Source: Clostridium sp. KNHs214
GTDB lineage: Bacteria > Bacillota > Clostridia > Clostridiales > Clostridiaceae
Assembly (NCBI RefSeq): GCF_000744935.1
Contig: NZ_JQMW01000011.1
Span: forward strand, 310,001-374,000
Direction of reading: 5' to 3'
Length of the DNA stretch: 64,000 nt
Position numbers and translations under genes: made by a program. Shown in pieces: positions 36,972 through 46,580 of this stretch. Below the pieces are notes generated by a model. The model saw only the letters and a program-made list of their open reading frames with translations. It was not told the DNA's origin and searched no databases. Each line of letters begins with the position of its first letter. The stretch's first letter is position 1.

Positions 36972-38513
36972 TTACTTTCCTCTGCTTAAAGCATAAGCTT
37001 CTCTTGTTAAAAACTGCTTTGTCTTAAGATATTCAGGTATGTTCTTTTCCTCATTATTTATAGTTATATTAGCAAATTTCCTTCTTAATTCTAGCATGTA
37101 CACATTATTGTCATAAGGTAGCTTTCCAATACATCTCAGTCTAAGTTTAAAATTATCATCCAGTTCACTTATATTAAATAGAGTGAGAAATCTTTTACAT
37201 CTTCCTTTGAAAGCTTCTTCAGGATCAAGATTATCTATTTCAGTGTTATCAAAGATAAAATCAATATTTAGATATCCATCCTCAGCATATATGTTTGATT
37301 TGCAGAACTCATTTATATATTGTCTATTTTGATTAGCTCTAGAAATTCTCGAAAATTCCTCAAGCTCATCTATAAAGGTCAAAAAGGACGAATCATCAAT
37401 AATTCCTTTCATTTGAAAACCTTCACTAGTATGATCAGATATAGCCATAAGTATTGATACAAGTACCATTGTCTTAACATAATCATATTTATTTACATTT
37501 AATGTTTTGTAATCTGAATAGTTAAAAGGTCTATTACTAAATACGGACAATTTTCTAAACAAAAGAAAAGCACTCATTATTCCATGTTGGTAGTTTTCAA
37601 AATCCTTTGAATATCTAATGTGCCTAGAATAACTAAAGTACAACTGCATTTTAAGTTTATTATTTTTTAAAATTTTACTCTCCTCTTCTGTTAAATTTAA
37701 AATTGCTTCTTCATTTACTCCCTTTATCTCCCCACTATATCCATTAAATTTAAATATCTTTTTAATAATTTGCTCTGACTCTTCACCTGATTTTCGTAAA
37801 AAACTAAAATTATAACTTATAAGATTTATGAAATCTTTTATTAAATTATCGTGTATATCTGAATAACTAAAATCAAATTCACTAAAGTCTTTTATTCCAA
37901 AATGAGGCAGTATACTTTTTATATTTTTATTTATAGAATTTATTTTCTTTATAGGATAGCCAAGATCATGAGTTAAAGCTCCTAAACATCTTACGGAATC
38001 ATTATAATCTTCAAATTCTTTAATAAGATCATCTAACTCAATTACATCCTGAAATACTTCTGAATATTTACTTTTTCTAAACACATCGGATATTTGCCTT
38101 AATTGTTCATCTTCCTTACCGTATTTGTTAAAAAAAATCTTAAATTCATGATTTTTTATAATATATTCACCTAAAAAATATACCCATAGACAGTGCATAG
38201 TATGATCTCTATAAAAAGAATCCGATGCAAATATAAGCTCTTCAAAATTTACATATTCATCAAAATATGCAAATAAATCATCATAACCTCTTCTATCAGA
38301 ATCTATAAAGCTCATGGATGCCTCAAATAGAAGTTTCCAAAGTTTCTTGCAAATTTTAATTTTATTATGCATTTCATCAGCTTCTCTTAAGTTTGATATT
38401 TCCCTTAATATATCTTTCTTGTACCATGGTTTATTCTTCAAAAACGCTATTGAATCCTTACCAATCTCATTAATATAAAAATCAAGTACCTTCTTTTCGT
38501 TAATTATCCCCAA
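36972..38513 (-). CDS. HD-superfamily metal-dependent phosphohydrolase-like protein
   Basis: This 513-residue soluble protein has the H...HD...H...D pattern of HD hydrolases: His in FYRDHTMHCLW (about 95), HD in LGALTHDLGYPI (about 183), His in NYQHGIMSA (about 308) and Asp in MAISDHTSEG (about 356). Such enzymes cleave phosphate esters of nucleotides or cyclic dinucleotides. The rest matches no family I can name. It is a single gene between its own terminator and the sigY-like operon. The substrate cannot be predicted. Confidence 0.65.
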   Translation of the reverse strand: MGIINEKKVLDFYINEIGKDSIAFLKNKPWYKKDILREISNLREADEMHNKIKICKKLWKLLFEASMSFIDSDRRGYDDLFAYFDEYVNFEELIFASDSFYRDHTMHCLWVYFLGEYIIKNHEFKIFFNKYGKEDEQLRQISDVFRKSKYSEVFQDVIELDDLIKEFEDYNDSVRCLGALTHDLGYPIKKINSINKNIKSILPHFGIKDFSEFDFSYSDIHDNLIKDFINLISYNFSFLRKSGEESEQIIKKIFKFNGYSGEIKGVNEEAILNLTEEESKILKNNKLKMQLYFSYSRHIRYSKDFENYQHGIMSAFLLFRKLSVFSNRPFNYSDYKTLNVNKYDYVKTMVLVSILMAISDHTSEGFQMKGIIDDSSFLTFIDELEEFSRISRANQNRQYINEFCKSNIYAEDGYLNIDFIFDNTEIDNLDPEEAFKGRCKRFLTLFNISELDDNFKLRLRCIGKLPYDNNVYMLELRRKFANITINNEEKNIPEYLKTKQFLTREAYALSRGK

Positions 38514-38664
38514 TTAATTCACCCCATTTAAAACTATTATTTTTAACCATTATTTACTATTATATCATTGATATCAAATTAATTACAGAGTGTGAAAAAC
38601 AGTACAACTAGGCCCATTTAAGATACTTTCTGCATGCTTCAGATAGCTACACTGTCCTCTTACT

Positions 38665-39411
38665 TTAAATTTCTCTTTTTGTAAATAATAATATAGAAGA
38701 AATTATTGATAAGACTGTTATTATAACTGTTATTATTAGAGGTTTACTGGAGAACTCACTTGAAAGCTTCGAGCTTTCTGCTATAAGAGTAAAAGGATTA
38801 AAAGAATATTTAAATGTATTTAAAAGAGTTAACAAGATATTTATTCCCATAGATAACAGTGCAACCGCCATAGATTTTTTAAACAAGCTGCTAAACAAAA
38901 ATATCAATGAAAGAATAAACAATAGATAAATATATACACTAGAAGAACATATAAACACAGTTTTTATATTAGGAAAATCCTGCTTAAATACAATAAAAGA
39001 ATAATATATGTTTGTGATTACAGAAAGCGTACTTATTATAAATACTACAACCCCATAAAAACAAAATTTTGATATTACAATTGATGCCTTATTTGCTGCT
39101 TTTGTTATAGGAAATATTATGTTTCCCTTAGAAATTTCATTGCATAAAACTCCACTAAGTGTAAGACATAAAATCAATACACAAATTTGAGGTAAGGTAC
39201 TACTTAAATAGTTTGCCACAGAATCCATTGCTGATGTTTTAAAAAGACTTGACATATCAGTTCCATATTGTTTTTCTAAAAGCTTTGGTGTGACTTTTAG
39301 CATAGGAGGAGTTAATAGCGCGAAGAAAAAGAATCCCATAAATAATATTATTAGTTTATGTTCTCTTTTAGCCTCTATAAATTCCTTATTTATATATGCC
39401 TTAAATGTCAT
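38665..39411 (-). CDS. yxlG: ABC-2 type permease of SigY-like operon (YxlG-like)
   Basis: The 248-residue protein has six hydrophobic segments and a cytoplasmic N-terminus (TFKAYINKEFIEAKREHK), like YxlG of Bacillus subtilis. It is the last gene of the operon. I start at 39411, 8 bases after AGGTG; this overlaps the ATPase gene by 11 bp, implying coupling. With YxlF it forms an ABC exporter of unknown substrate. The symbol rests mainly on gene order. Confidence 0.75.
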   Translation of the reverse strand: MTFKAYINKEFIEAKREHKLIILFMGFFFFALLTPPMLKVTPKLLEKQYGTDMSSLFKTSAMDSVANYLSSTLPQICVLILCLTLSGVLCNEISKGNIIFPITKAANKASIVISKFCFYGVVVFIISTLSVITNIYYSFIVFKQDFPNIKTVFICSSSVYIYLLFILSLIFLFSSLFKKSMAVALLSMGINILLTLLNTFKYSFNPFTLIAESSKLSSEFSSKPLIITVIITVLSIISSILLFTKREI

Positions 39412-40339
39412 TGCAAACACCTGCCTTAACAAGATTAAAGAATATATCCTCTAATGATACTTCTTTTTTAGTAAAGGATTTTATAGGAGTATTTAAAGAT
39501 ACTAAATATCTAAATAAATCACATTCATCTTTTAAAGTATTATCCACATAAATTAACATTATTTCTTCATTTTGTTTTATATTTTTTATAAATTGTGGAT
39601 AATTTTGTTTTTGTACACAGCCATCAAAAATCACTTCATAATAAAAGGATGAATACTGCTTTTTAAGTGAGTCAAGAGTAGTTGAAGTAACAATTTCACC
39701 TTTATGAATTATAGTTATATAATCACATATATCTTCTGCATCACTTAAAAGATGAGTTGAAAAAAATACTGTCATACCTCTTTTCTTGAGACTTCTAATT
39801 ATATTCATAACTTCTCTTCTACCTTCCGGATCCAATGCTGAGGTAGGTTCATCCAGTATAACTATCTTAGGATTATTACATATAGCAGTAGCTATCCCCA
39901 ATCTCTGAAGCATGCCTCCTGAAAGAGTTTTTATGGTTTTATTTGATGCTTCTTTTAGACCAACTACTGAAAGTAATTCATCTCTAGAAAAACTAGAATC
40001 TTTAGAAGGAGAAAGGCTTAGTATAAAATCTAAATATTCCTTAACTCTCATATAGTTATAAAATTTAGGTTGCTGAGGAAGATACCCTATAGATTTTCTC
40101 TCATCATCATAATTAAGCTCTTTTTCACAAAAGATTACCTGTCCTGATGAAGCTTTTTTCAAACCACATATTATATTCATAGTAGTAGTTTTACCTGCTC
40201 CATTTTCACCAATAAATCCGTAAATAACCCCCTGTGGAATCTTTAAGTTTATATTTTTAAGTACCTTAAAATTGCCATAATTTTTATTTAAGTTTATAAG
40301 TTCTAAAGTAAAATCATTGTCCCCCTCACATATATTCAT
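39401..40339 (-). CDS. yxlF: ABC transporter ATPase of SigY-like operon (YxlF-like)
   Basis: A 312-residue ATPase with Walker A GENGAGKTT, signature LSGGMLQR, Walker B IVILDEPTSALDP and the switch His in FFSTHLLSD. A C-terminal extension of about 90 residues is usual for exporter ATPases. It lies after the two small membrane genes and overlaps the permease gene. GAAAGGATGAAGG precedes the ATG. Confidence 0.85.
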   Translation of the reverse strand: MNICEGDNDFTLELINLNKNYGNFKVLKNINLKIPQGVIYGFIGENGAGKTTTMNIICGLKKASSGQVIFCEKELNYDDERKSIGYLPQQPKFYNYMRVKEYLDFILSLSPSKDSSFSRDELLSVVGLKEASNKTIKTLSGGMLQRLGIATAICNNPKIVILDEPTSALDPEGRREVMNIIRSLKKRGMTVFFSTHLLSDAEDICDYITIIHKGEIVTSTTLDSLKKQYSSFYYEVIFDGCVQKQNYPQFIKNIKQNEEIMLIYVDNTLKDECDLFRYLVSLNTPIKSFTKKEVSLEDIFFNLVKAGVCNDI

Positions 40340-40494
40340 TGGCCTTCATCCTTTCCTAATATTATTTAATTCCCTTATAAAATTACTAATTTCATTTTCC
40401 CATAATTATTAATTTCATTTTTCTAAAATTACTGCTTTCGTTACTTCTTAATATCATTATTTTCATCACTTCCCTTACATTTGTTTCATATTTT

Positions 40495-40677
40495 CTAATC
40501 CTCATTTCTGCCTATTATTAAAAATGCAATACATCCTATAGAATTAAAACATAGTATTGTCCACGCCCATTTTGGGATAAATTTCACTGGACTTTTTGCT
40601 ATTATTATAAAACAGTAAATTGAAAAAATAGCTTGAAGTATTAATATTGGTATTAATAATGTAAAATCTATAGTCAC
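40495..40677 (-). CDS. yxlE: Small membrane protein, phospholipase D N-terminal (PLDc_N) family, YxlE-like
   Basis: The 60-residue protein has two hydrophobic segments and a PLDc_N-like motif (KFIPKWAWTILCFNSIGCIA). I choose a GTG start at 40677, since AAAGGAG lies 8 bases before it; an upstream ATG has no site. In B. subtilis YxlD and YxlE help hold SigY inactive. It lies 18 bp after the yxlD-like gene, in matching order. Confidence 0.7.
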   Translation of the reverse strand: MTIDFTLLIPILILQAIFSIYCFIIIAKSPVKFIPKWAWTILCFNSIGCIAFLIIGRNED

Positions 40678-40725
40678 AATATCCACTCCTTTACTTCCTA
40701 TTTGCATTTATTTATAAGCTACAAA

Positions 40726-40923
40726 TTACTTATTTTTCTTCTTAAAATATATTTTTTTATATATTAAATAAATTAAGGCTGAACTAGGCACATTCATTAA
40801 CCCAATTATTCCCCAAAGCCAAGGATTTGGAATATTATTTTTCATCGCATCTCTGAAAATAATAGTTCCTTGAATAGTCACAAGTATAAGCAGCAATATA
40901 ATAAGTACTGTATTTCCTGTCAC
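40726..40923 (-). CDS. yxlD: Small membrane protein, YxlD-like
   Basis: A 65-residue protein with two hydrophobic segments and NPWLWGIIGLMNVPSSALIY, a PLDc_N-like pattern. The GTG start overlaps the stop of the preceding gene (TAGTG), a sign of coupled translation. Position matches YxlD in the SigY operon. Confidence 0.7.
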   Translation of the reverse strand: MTGNTVLIILLLILVTIQGTIIFRDAMKNNIPNPWLWGIIGLMNVPSSALIYLIYKKIYFKKKNK

Positions 40924-41300
40924 TAGCCTTCCCTCCTTGCTTTTCTTCTAATAATAAATGAATTTATTATTAGTAATAGTATAAGTAATACAAATTGGAC
41001 TTCCACTATCGCTACTATTGAAACCTTTGTACACATAAATCCAATGAAAATAGACATTAAAGTAGCTACCAATAAGAATTTAATTGTAGCCTTTCGAAGC
41101 TTAATATTAAAACCTATTTCCTGTCCCTTTTCTACTATAGAACTTATATCAATAGAAACAGGTATATTATTTTCCATATCATTTGTAATGGACATCTTAT
41201 CTAAAATAGATTTTAGTTCAAATTCATCAGAGGTAGCACCATCTAGTGACCCCTCATAGTACTTATCAATGTTTTTATTTAAATCATCAAAGGATTTCAT
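40923..41300 (-). CDS. yxlC: Membrane anti-sigma-like protein, YxlC-like
   Basis: The 125-residue protein has a soluble N-terminal half and two hydrophobic segments in the C-terminal half (about 70-115) ending in RRKARREG. It lies 1 bp after the sigma-factor gene. By position it is YxlC, the anti-sigma factor that holds SigY at the membrane. No classical zinc anti-sigma motif is present. Confidence 0.7.
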   Translation of the reverse strand: MKSFDDLNKNIDKYYEGSLDGATSDEFELKSILDKMSITNDMENNIPVSIDISSIVEKGQEIGFNIKLRKATIKFLLVATLMSIFIGFMCTKVSIVAIVEVQFVLLILLLIINSFIIRRKARREG

Positions 41301-41301
41301 A

Positions 41302-41838
41302 TTAGCTACCTCCCTTAAATTTCGAAATAATTTCTTTTATTCCATAATGTAATCTAGAACGTACTGTACCAATTGGACAGTTTAATATATCACTTATTTC
41401 TTCATAACTATATCCATAATAGTGCTTTAGTATAAAAACGCTTCTTTTATCATTAGACATGGCTTTTAATATTTTCAAAACCTCCTCTAAATCTTCCTTT
41501 ATAATTATATCTTCCTCCAAATTATAAGAGGATGGCAAAACATCTAATAGTATATCTGTTTCCTTAACCTTTCTTAAGCAATCCTTATATTTATTAGTTG
41601 CAATCTTTATTAACCATGTAGAAAACTTTGCCTTTGGAGTAAAGGACTCTATATGAATAACAGCTGATAAAAGGGTGTCTTGAACAATATCCTCAGTTAA
41701 ATCTTTATTACAAGTGAGTTTTAATACATATCCCTTTAAAATTGAAAAATTATTACTAATCAATATTTCCAAGGCATATTTATCCCCCTTCTTAGCTCTT
41801 GTGATTAAATTTTCTTCATTTTGATTTTGAAGATTCAT
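41302..41838 (-). CDS. sigY: ECF-subfamily RNA polymerase sigma factor, SigY-like
   Basis: A 178-residue group IV sigma factor. Region 2 is seen in NKDLTEDIVQDTLLSAVIHI with TWLIKIATNKYKDCLRK, and region 4 in YEEISDILNCPIGTVRSRLH. It should direct transcription of its own operon. AAAGGAG precedes the ATG. Gene order sigma, anti-sigma, two small membrane proteins, ABC ATPase, permease is the same as sigY-yxlCDEFG in B. subtilis. Confidence 0.88.
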   Translation of the reverse strand: MNLQNQNEENLITRAKKGDKYALEILISNNFSILKGYVLKLTCNKDLTEDIVQDTLLSAVIHIESFTPKAKFSTWLIKIATNKYKDCLRKVKETDILLDVLPSSYNLEEDIIIKEDLEEVLKILKAMSNDKRSVFILKHYYGYSYEEISDILNCPIGTVRSRLHYGIKEIISKFKGGS

Positions 41839-41995
41839 ATGTTTTACTCCTTTTGCTATTACACTTATTTCATTTATTTATTCATTTCATTTATTAAACG
41901 TATTAATTTCAAAAAAGTTCAATGAAAAATTAAAATTTTTAGTTATGCAGAATTTTTTTATTATAATTTATAAAGTTTTATCTAAAAATTATAAT

Positions 41996-42032
41996 AAAAA
42001 GCTATGATCTAAAATTTGATCATAGCTTTTTA
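41996..42032. terminator. Terminator following the GNAT gene
   Basis: AAAAAGCTATGATC pairs with GATCATAGCTTTTT around a short AT loop, 10 bp past the stop at 42042. Confidence 0.9.
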
Positions 42033-42041
42033 TGCGTAATA

Positions 42042-42563
42042 TTATAAGTTTAGCCAATCTTTTTTTAAAATACTCATAATAATTTTATCATGAAATTCAC
42101 CATCTCTGTAAAATGCTTGTCTCATAACACCTTCTGTTTTAAAATTAGCTTTAGTATATGCTCCAATTGCACCTATATTTTTTTCAGAAACAGTAAGCAT
42201 TATTCTATTAAGACCTAAATCTTGAAATCCACGTTTAACAATCTCTTTTGTTACAAATGTACCAACACCTTTTCCATGATAATTTCTATCTCCAATAAAT
42301 ATAAAGTATTCTCCTGACAAGTTTGTTTCACTGATTTGAACTATACCAGCATATCCAATAAGATTTTTCTTTGAACTATCTATAATAGCCTTATTATAAG
42401 ATGATTTATCTACTAACATCTTATGGAACCAATTGGATATTTCATCATTATTTTTGATTTTTTGAAATATAGATAAAGAATATCTTATTACTTCTTTATC
42501 TTTTATCCATGAAAAAAAATACTCCTTATCTGACGATTGTAAATCTCTTAATTCAATATTCAC
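42042..42563 (-). CDS. GNAT-family N-acetyltransferase (RimJ/RimL-like)
   Basis: The 173-residue enzyme begins MNIELRDLQSSDKEYFFSWI. Acetyl-CoA loop GDRNYHGKGVGTFVTKEIV lies near 92-110, and a later stretch NRIMLTVSEKNIGAIGAYTK fits motif B. Closest in style to ribosomal-protein or antibiotic acetyltransferases; substrate unknown. It is a single gene with its own terminator. The ribosome site AAGGGGG lies about 7 bases before the ATG. Confidence 0.88.
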   Translation of the reverse strand: MNIELRDLQSSDKEYFFSWIKDKEVIRYSLSIFQKIKNNDEISNWFHKMLVDKSSYNKAIIDSSKKNLIGYAGIVQISETNLSGEYFIFIGDRNYHGKGVGTFVTKEIVKRGFQDLGLNRIMLTVSEKNIGAIGAYTKANFKTEGVMRQAFYRDGEFHDKIIMSILKKDWLNL

Positions 42564-42825
42564 ACAAAATATCCCCCTTGTTACTCATCCTTTTTTATTT
42601 ACACCATATTTATTTAGAATATAATATATCACATTGTCAATTTATTTAATTATAAACTTTGCTAAAAAATAAATCTATGTTAAAAATAGCTCAATTATCC
42701 CTTATATCCTTCTTAAAAATTACTATTATTGAGATATTCAAAGCTTTCTGCTTGTACTATTGATTAAAACATGTTTATTTATTCTTTATTATTTTTTTAC
42801 ATTTTTATACTTTATTTTAAAATAG

Positions 42826-42834
42826 TGGTATAAT
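42826..42834 (+). promoter_or_regulatory. Likely extended -10 promoter of the lipase gene
   Basis: TGGTATAAT is an exact extended -10 element 40 bp before the lipase ATG. No good -35 box is seen, which extended -10 promoters can tolerate. Confidence 0.45.
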
Positions 42835-43794
42835 GTTTTTATCGTTATAAAATATTAATGGAGGTGTTCTATTATGAAAAAAACTTTTAATAAAGTTTTT
42901 AAAAAAGTTTTTTTATTAGTTCTATCCTTTATGTTATTAACATTAAACTTTACTCCTAACGTCTTAGCTTCATCTGCTTCCTGTGGAAATTCTAATACAA
43001 ATTCATCATTACCTAAATTAAATAACAATTATCCTATTGTAATGGTTCATGGATTATTTGGTTGGGGAAATGACGAACTCTATGACATTAACTATTGGGG
43101 TGGAAAAAATAGTCTAAAAGATATGCTAAATAAAAAAGGCTATACAGTTTTCACTCCTACTATAGGTCCTATATCTAGTAATTGGGATAGAGCCTGTGAA
43201 TTATATGCTTACTTAAAAGGTGGTACAGTGGATTACGGAGAATTCCACTCAAAAAAAGCTGGACATGCACGTTATGGAAGAACTTATCCTGGAGTTTATC
43301 CACAACTGGGAACTTCAGATGCTAATGGATTAAAAAAGATCCACTTAATTGGTCACAGTATGGGTGGACAAACCATTAGAGTATTAGCTCAATTATTAGA
43401 AAATGGGGACCCTAATGAAATAAATTGTACTAAAACCAATATCAGTCCTCTATTTGAAGGAAATCATCATTGGATAGATAGTATTACAACTATCTGCACT
43501 CCACATGACGGAAGTCAAGAAGATGAAAAGAAACAAAATCTAGAACCTTTTGTTCATGATTTTTTTGCTGCTATGGCTAGTAGTGCTGAAATAAAAAATT
43601 CTGATAATCCTCATTTTGATTTTCAGTTAGAGCAATGGGGGCTAAAAAAACAACCAAATGAATCCTACGATAATTATTATAAAAGAGTTTTTAATAGTAA
43701 CATCTGGGGGAAAACAAAGGACTTAAGCATCTGGGATTTATCACTAGAAGGTGCAAAAGAACTAAATAGTTGGGTAAAAGCTCAAGATGATAAG

Positions 43795-44459
43795 TTAACA
43801 ACCACCACTCCAAGTGGTGGTTTATTTTCAGCCCTATAAGGGCTTTTTACCAGCCACACCTAAAGGTGTCTTTCACAGGCCATGGTACTTACAACCTCTA
43901 AAGAGGTATTATCTTAAACCATCTTCCTGCTTATCTTTCTCCTCTTGATTTTTTATATATTCTAATATTGTTTCCTCGTCTACGTTACCTACACTTGAAA
44001 CATAGTACCCTTTTGCCCAAAAATGTCTATCCCACTTTGATGTTTTATTTGGGTACTTATCAAATATCATAAGTGCACTTTTACCTTTAAGATAACCCAT
44101 AAATTCTGATATACTTAATTTGGGTGGAATACTTACATACATATGTATATGATCCTTGCATATCTTCCCTTCTACCAATGTTACTCTTTTCATTTCACAT
44201 AACTTTCTCAATATCTCTCCCAAATCTCTTTTTATATTGCCATATAATATCTTTCTCCTATACTTTGGTATGAAAACTATGTGATACGTGCAATTCCATC
44301 TACAATGTGATAAACTACTATTGTCCATTTGGACCGCCTCCTCTGTTTTTGATATGGCCTGCGAAACCAATATCATTATAACATAGGAGGTTTTGTATTA
44401 TTCCATGTAACGCTACTGCTTACCCTATTCTCCCATGCATAGCATGGGGATTAATTTTG
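43795..44459 (-). mobile_element. IS200-type insertion sequence within the lipase gene
   Basis: About 665 bp lie between two lipase halves that rejoin in frame (…QDDK | SFIYYF…). The element has one gene, tnpA, on the minus strand. Subterminal hairpins occur at both ends: ACCACC...GGTGGT (43800-43822), AGCCC...GGGCT, CACC...GGTG and, at the other end, CCCATGCATAGCATGGG (44432-44448). No target duplication is expected, as IS200 elements move as single strands. Exact ends are good to a few bases. Confidence 0.9.
43909..44328 (-). CDS. tnpA: IS200 transposase TnpA (Y1 HUH family)
   Basis: The 139-residue Y1 transposase has the HUH motif KDHIHMYVSIPP (His-Ile-His) and the catalytic Tyr in the helix near the C-terminus (ILEYIKNQEE). 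SHCRWNCTYHIVFIPKYRRK at the start is a hallmark of the family. It nicks and joins single-stranded DNA at hairpin ends. I start at 44328 because GAGGAGG lies 8 bases upstream; the frame stays open 16 codons further. The gene looks intact and may be active. Confidence 0.95.
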   Translation of the reverse strand: MDNSSLSHCRWNCTYHIVFIPKYRRKILYGNIKRDLGEILRKLCEMKRVTLVEGKICKDHIHMYVSIPPKLSISEFMGYLKGKSALMIFDKYPNKTSKWDRHFWAKGYYVSSVGNVDEETILEYIKNQEEKDKQEDGLR

Positions 44460-44878
44460 TCATTTATTTACTATTTTTCTATATCCTGCGTAGACACACA
44501 TAAAAATTTACTAAATGATCACCAAGTACCTAATATTAATATGAATCCTATTCTTTTAAAAAGTTCTAAATACCTTGGGCAATACACACGTTTTATTCCT
44601 GGTAAAGTACAAGTTGATCGCAGCTGGTGGAGAAACGACGGTATTGTTAGTGTTAGATCAGCTATAAAGCCTCATGAAGGCTCTGAAGATAAAATTGTTA
44701 ATTACAATCCTAATATTGCACCTAAAAGAGGTTTGTGGAACTATTTAGGAGAAATTAAAAATATAGATCATATTGAAGTAGTAGGGCAAAAAGACCCTCT
44801 TTATCGTAAATATCTCCAAAATAAATTTTTTGAATGGGCAAAAATGTTAACTAATCTTCCTGCTTAAAATTATAATAT

Positions 44879-44975
44879 GGGCTGTGGCATTAAAAAGTTT
44901 ACATACAATATACTGTTTTGCAAGTTTAAACTTAACACAATATATTGTAGTATTTATTTTTAGTGCGACAGCCCC
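44879..44975. repeat. Dispersed palindromic repeat R4, copy 2
   Basis: Ends GGGCTGTGGCA and TGCGACAGCCC pair, with an inner TACAATATA/TATATTGTA stem. Related to 405-512. It lies 12 bp past the lipase stop and could be its terminator. Confidence 0.75.
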
Positions 44976-45185
44976 GTTGATGTAATTATTACTGCATTTA
45001 AAATAATCGTATTTATATAGATATTTTTGATTTTCCAAAACTTCTTCAATTAATTTGTGTAATCACTTATAATAAGTATAAATACTATCCAGTATTTAGT
45101 CTTTAAAAAGTTATAAATTTATACGTTTATACAATATTTTCTTTTTTTATTAAATTATAAAAGCTTAGGATCGGAGTGTGAATTT

Positions 45186-46157
45186 ATGAGACTTCACAGA
45201 CTTTTAGGAATTATTATGCTGCTTGATTCAAGAGGAACAATGAAAGCAGGAAATTTAGCTAAAATACTTGAAACTTCAGAAAGAACTATATATAGGGATA
45301 TTGATATATTATGTGAAGCGGGTATTCCTATTATGTCACTTCCAGGTCCTAATGGCGGCTACTCTTTTATGGAGGATTATAAAATAAATTCAAATGTTTT
45401 TGAGAGCGGAGATATTATTAATCTTTTACTTTCAAGTATGGGCATAAGACCAGAAAAAAATAGCGAAACAGCTCAACAGCTACAAAATGCCATAATTAAG
45501 CTTGAAAAAAGTATATCAACTGAACATAGAGAAGAAATTATTAAGGCTAAAGAAAAATTTTTTATTGATTCAGAACCCTGGTGGGGTAAAAAGGCACAAA
45601 ATAAGTACATAGATATAATTAAAAAATCAGTGCTCAATTTAAAAAAGATAAAAATATATTATAAAAAATATGATGGAGAGGTATCAGAAAGAATTATAAG
45701 ACCCTATGGTGTAATAGTAAAAAATTCTCAGTGGTATGTGGCAGCCTTTTGTGAATTAAAAAATGATATTAGAATTTTTAAATGCAGCAGAATTGAAAAT
45801 ACTGAAGTTCTAAGTGAAAGTTTCCATATGTCCGAGAATTTTTATCTGGAGGAATTCTGGGAAAAAAACAAACAAAAATTTGTGAAGCAGGCCTCATCTA
45901 AAATAGAGCATAACGCATACCCTGTAAAGGTCAAATTATATGAGGAAAAGAAAAAACTTCTTGAAGGCTTTCATGTGCTTTCTTCCATGAAGTTAAAAGA
46001 CCATTGGGTTTATGATATAGATATGATTAGTTTTCAAACTGCCTGCAATGTAATATTTACTTTTAGTGATAGAATAGAAGTTCTAGAACCTATGGAGCTT
46101 AGAGAGTTTATATTAGAAAAAATCAATAAAATCTTAAATTTATATAAAGTTAAATAA
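45186..46157 (+). CDS. WYL-domain transcriptional regulator with DeoR-like HTH
   Basis: The 323-residue protein has an N-terminal HTH (MKAGNLAKILETSERTIYRDIDILCEAGI) and a WYL domain in the middle, seen at RPYGVIVKNSQWYVAAFCEL (about 176-195). A C-terminal extension follows. WYL domains sense small ligands or nucleic acid fragments. A terminator overlaps its stop codon, but two small genes follow in the same direction and may be targets. GGATCGGAG lies 5-10 bases before the ATG. Confidence 0.88.
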   Translation: MRLHRLLGIIMLLDSRGTMKAGNLAKILETSERTIYRDIDILCEAGIPIMSLPGPNGGYSFMEDYKINSNVFESGDIINLLLSSMGIRPEKNSETAQQLQNAIIKLEKSISTEHREEIIKAKEKFFIDSEPWWGKKAQNKYIDIIKKSVLNLKKIKIYYKKYDGEVSERIIRPYGVIVKNSQWYVAAFCELKNDIRIFKCSRIENTEVLSESFHMSENFYLEEFWEKNKQKFVKQASSKIEHNAYPVKVKLYEEKKKLLEGFHVLSSMKLKDHWVYDIDMISFQTACNVIFTFSDRIEVLEPMELREFILEKINKILNLYKVK

Positions 46158-46188
46158 ATCCCTGACATAATGTTGTCAGGGATTTATT
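46153..46188. terminator. Terminator after WYL regulator
   Basis: AATAAATCCCTGACA pairs with TGTCAGGGATTTATT around a 6-base loop. The stop codon lies within the left arm. Confidence 0.85.
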
Positions 46189-46228
46189 GATATAATTGAT
46201 ATAACATTAATTGAAGGGGTGAGGGATA

Positions 46229-46474
46229 ATGGAAGAAAAAATAAAAAAACTTTCAGGGGCAAATATGGACATAGATCTAACAAGTGATGGCAAAGTTGAT
46301 TGGAAGCAAAGTGCTTGTCCTTGGAATAAAAAAGACGGATCAAATAAACATAAATGTGCAGTTAAAGATACTTCAATATGTGAGTATTTTTGTGGTATTG
46401 AATATCTAGATACAGTAATTTGTTGTTTCCCTAATGCAAATTCAAATAAATATGAGGAAACAATTAATAAATAG
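46229..46474 (+). CDS. Small cysteine-rich protein of unknown function
   Basis: The 81-residue product has seven Cys in its second half (ACPWNKKDG, KCAVKDTSICEYFCG, VICCFPN). This suggests a metal site or disulfides. It has no signal peptide or membrane segment. GGGGTGAGGG lies just before the ATG. It sits between the WYL regulator and a GyrI-like gene; this neighbourhood suggests a small stress-response or ligand-sensing unit. I do not recognise the family. Confidence 0.7.
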   Translation: MEEKIKKLSGANMDIDLTSDGKVDWKQSACPWNKKDGSNKHKCAVKDTSICEYFCGIEYLDTVICCFPNANSNKYEETINK

Positions 46475-46580
46475 ATACCATTAAATGGTATGTGATAAAT
46501 ATAGCTAACAAATTTTAATATATACTAATTTAAAATTTGTTAGTCCATCTATAAATACAAATATGAAGGGAGATATTAAC

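Larger units (their letters stand above)
42874..44867 (+). pseudogene. Secreted lipase gene split by an IS200 element
   Basis: Part one (42874 to about 43794) has a signal peptide (to VLASS), the oxyanion region VMVHGLFGWG and the nucleophile elbow GHSMGG. Part two (about 44460-44867), in the same reading frame, gives FIYYFSISCVDTHKN and carries the other two triad residues: Asp in WRNDGIVSV and His in NIDHIEVVG. This matches family I.5 (Geobacillus/Staphylococcus-type) lipases. The insertion appends a short foreign tail (TTTTPSGGLFSAL) and a stop after the first part, so the first product lacks Asp and His and should be inactive. GGAGG precedes the ATG. Confidence 0.92.
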
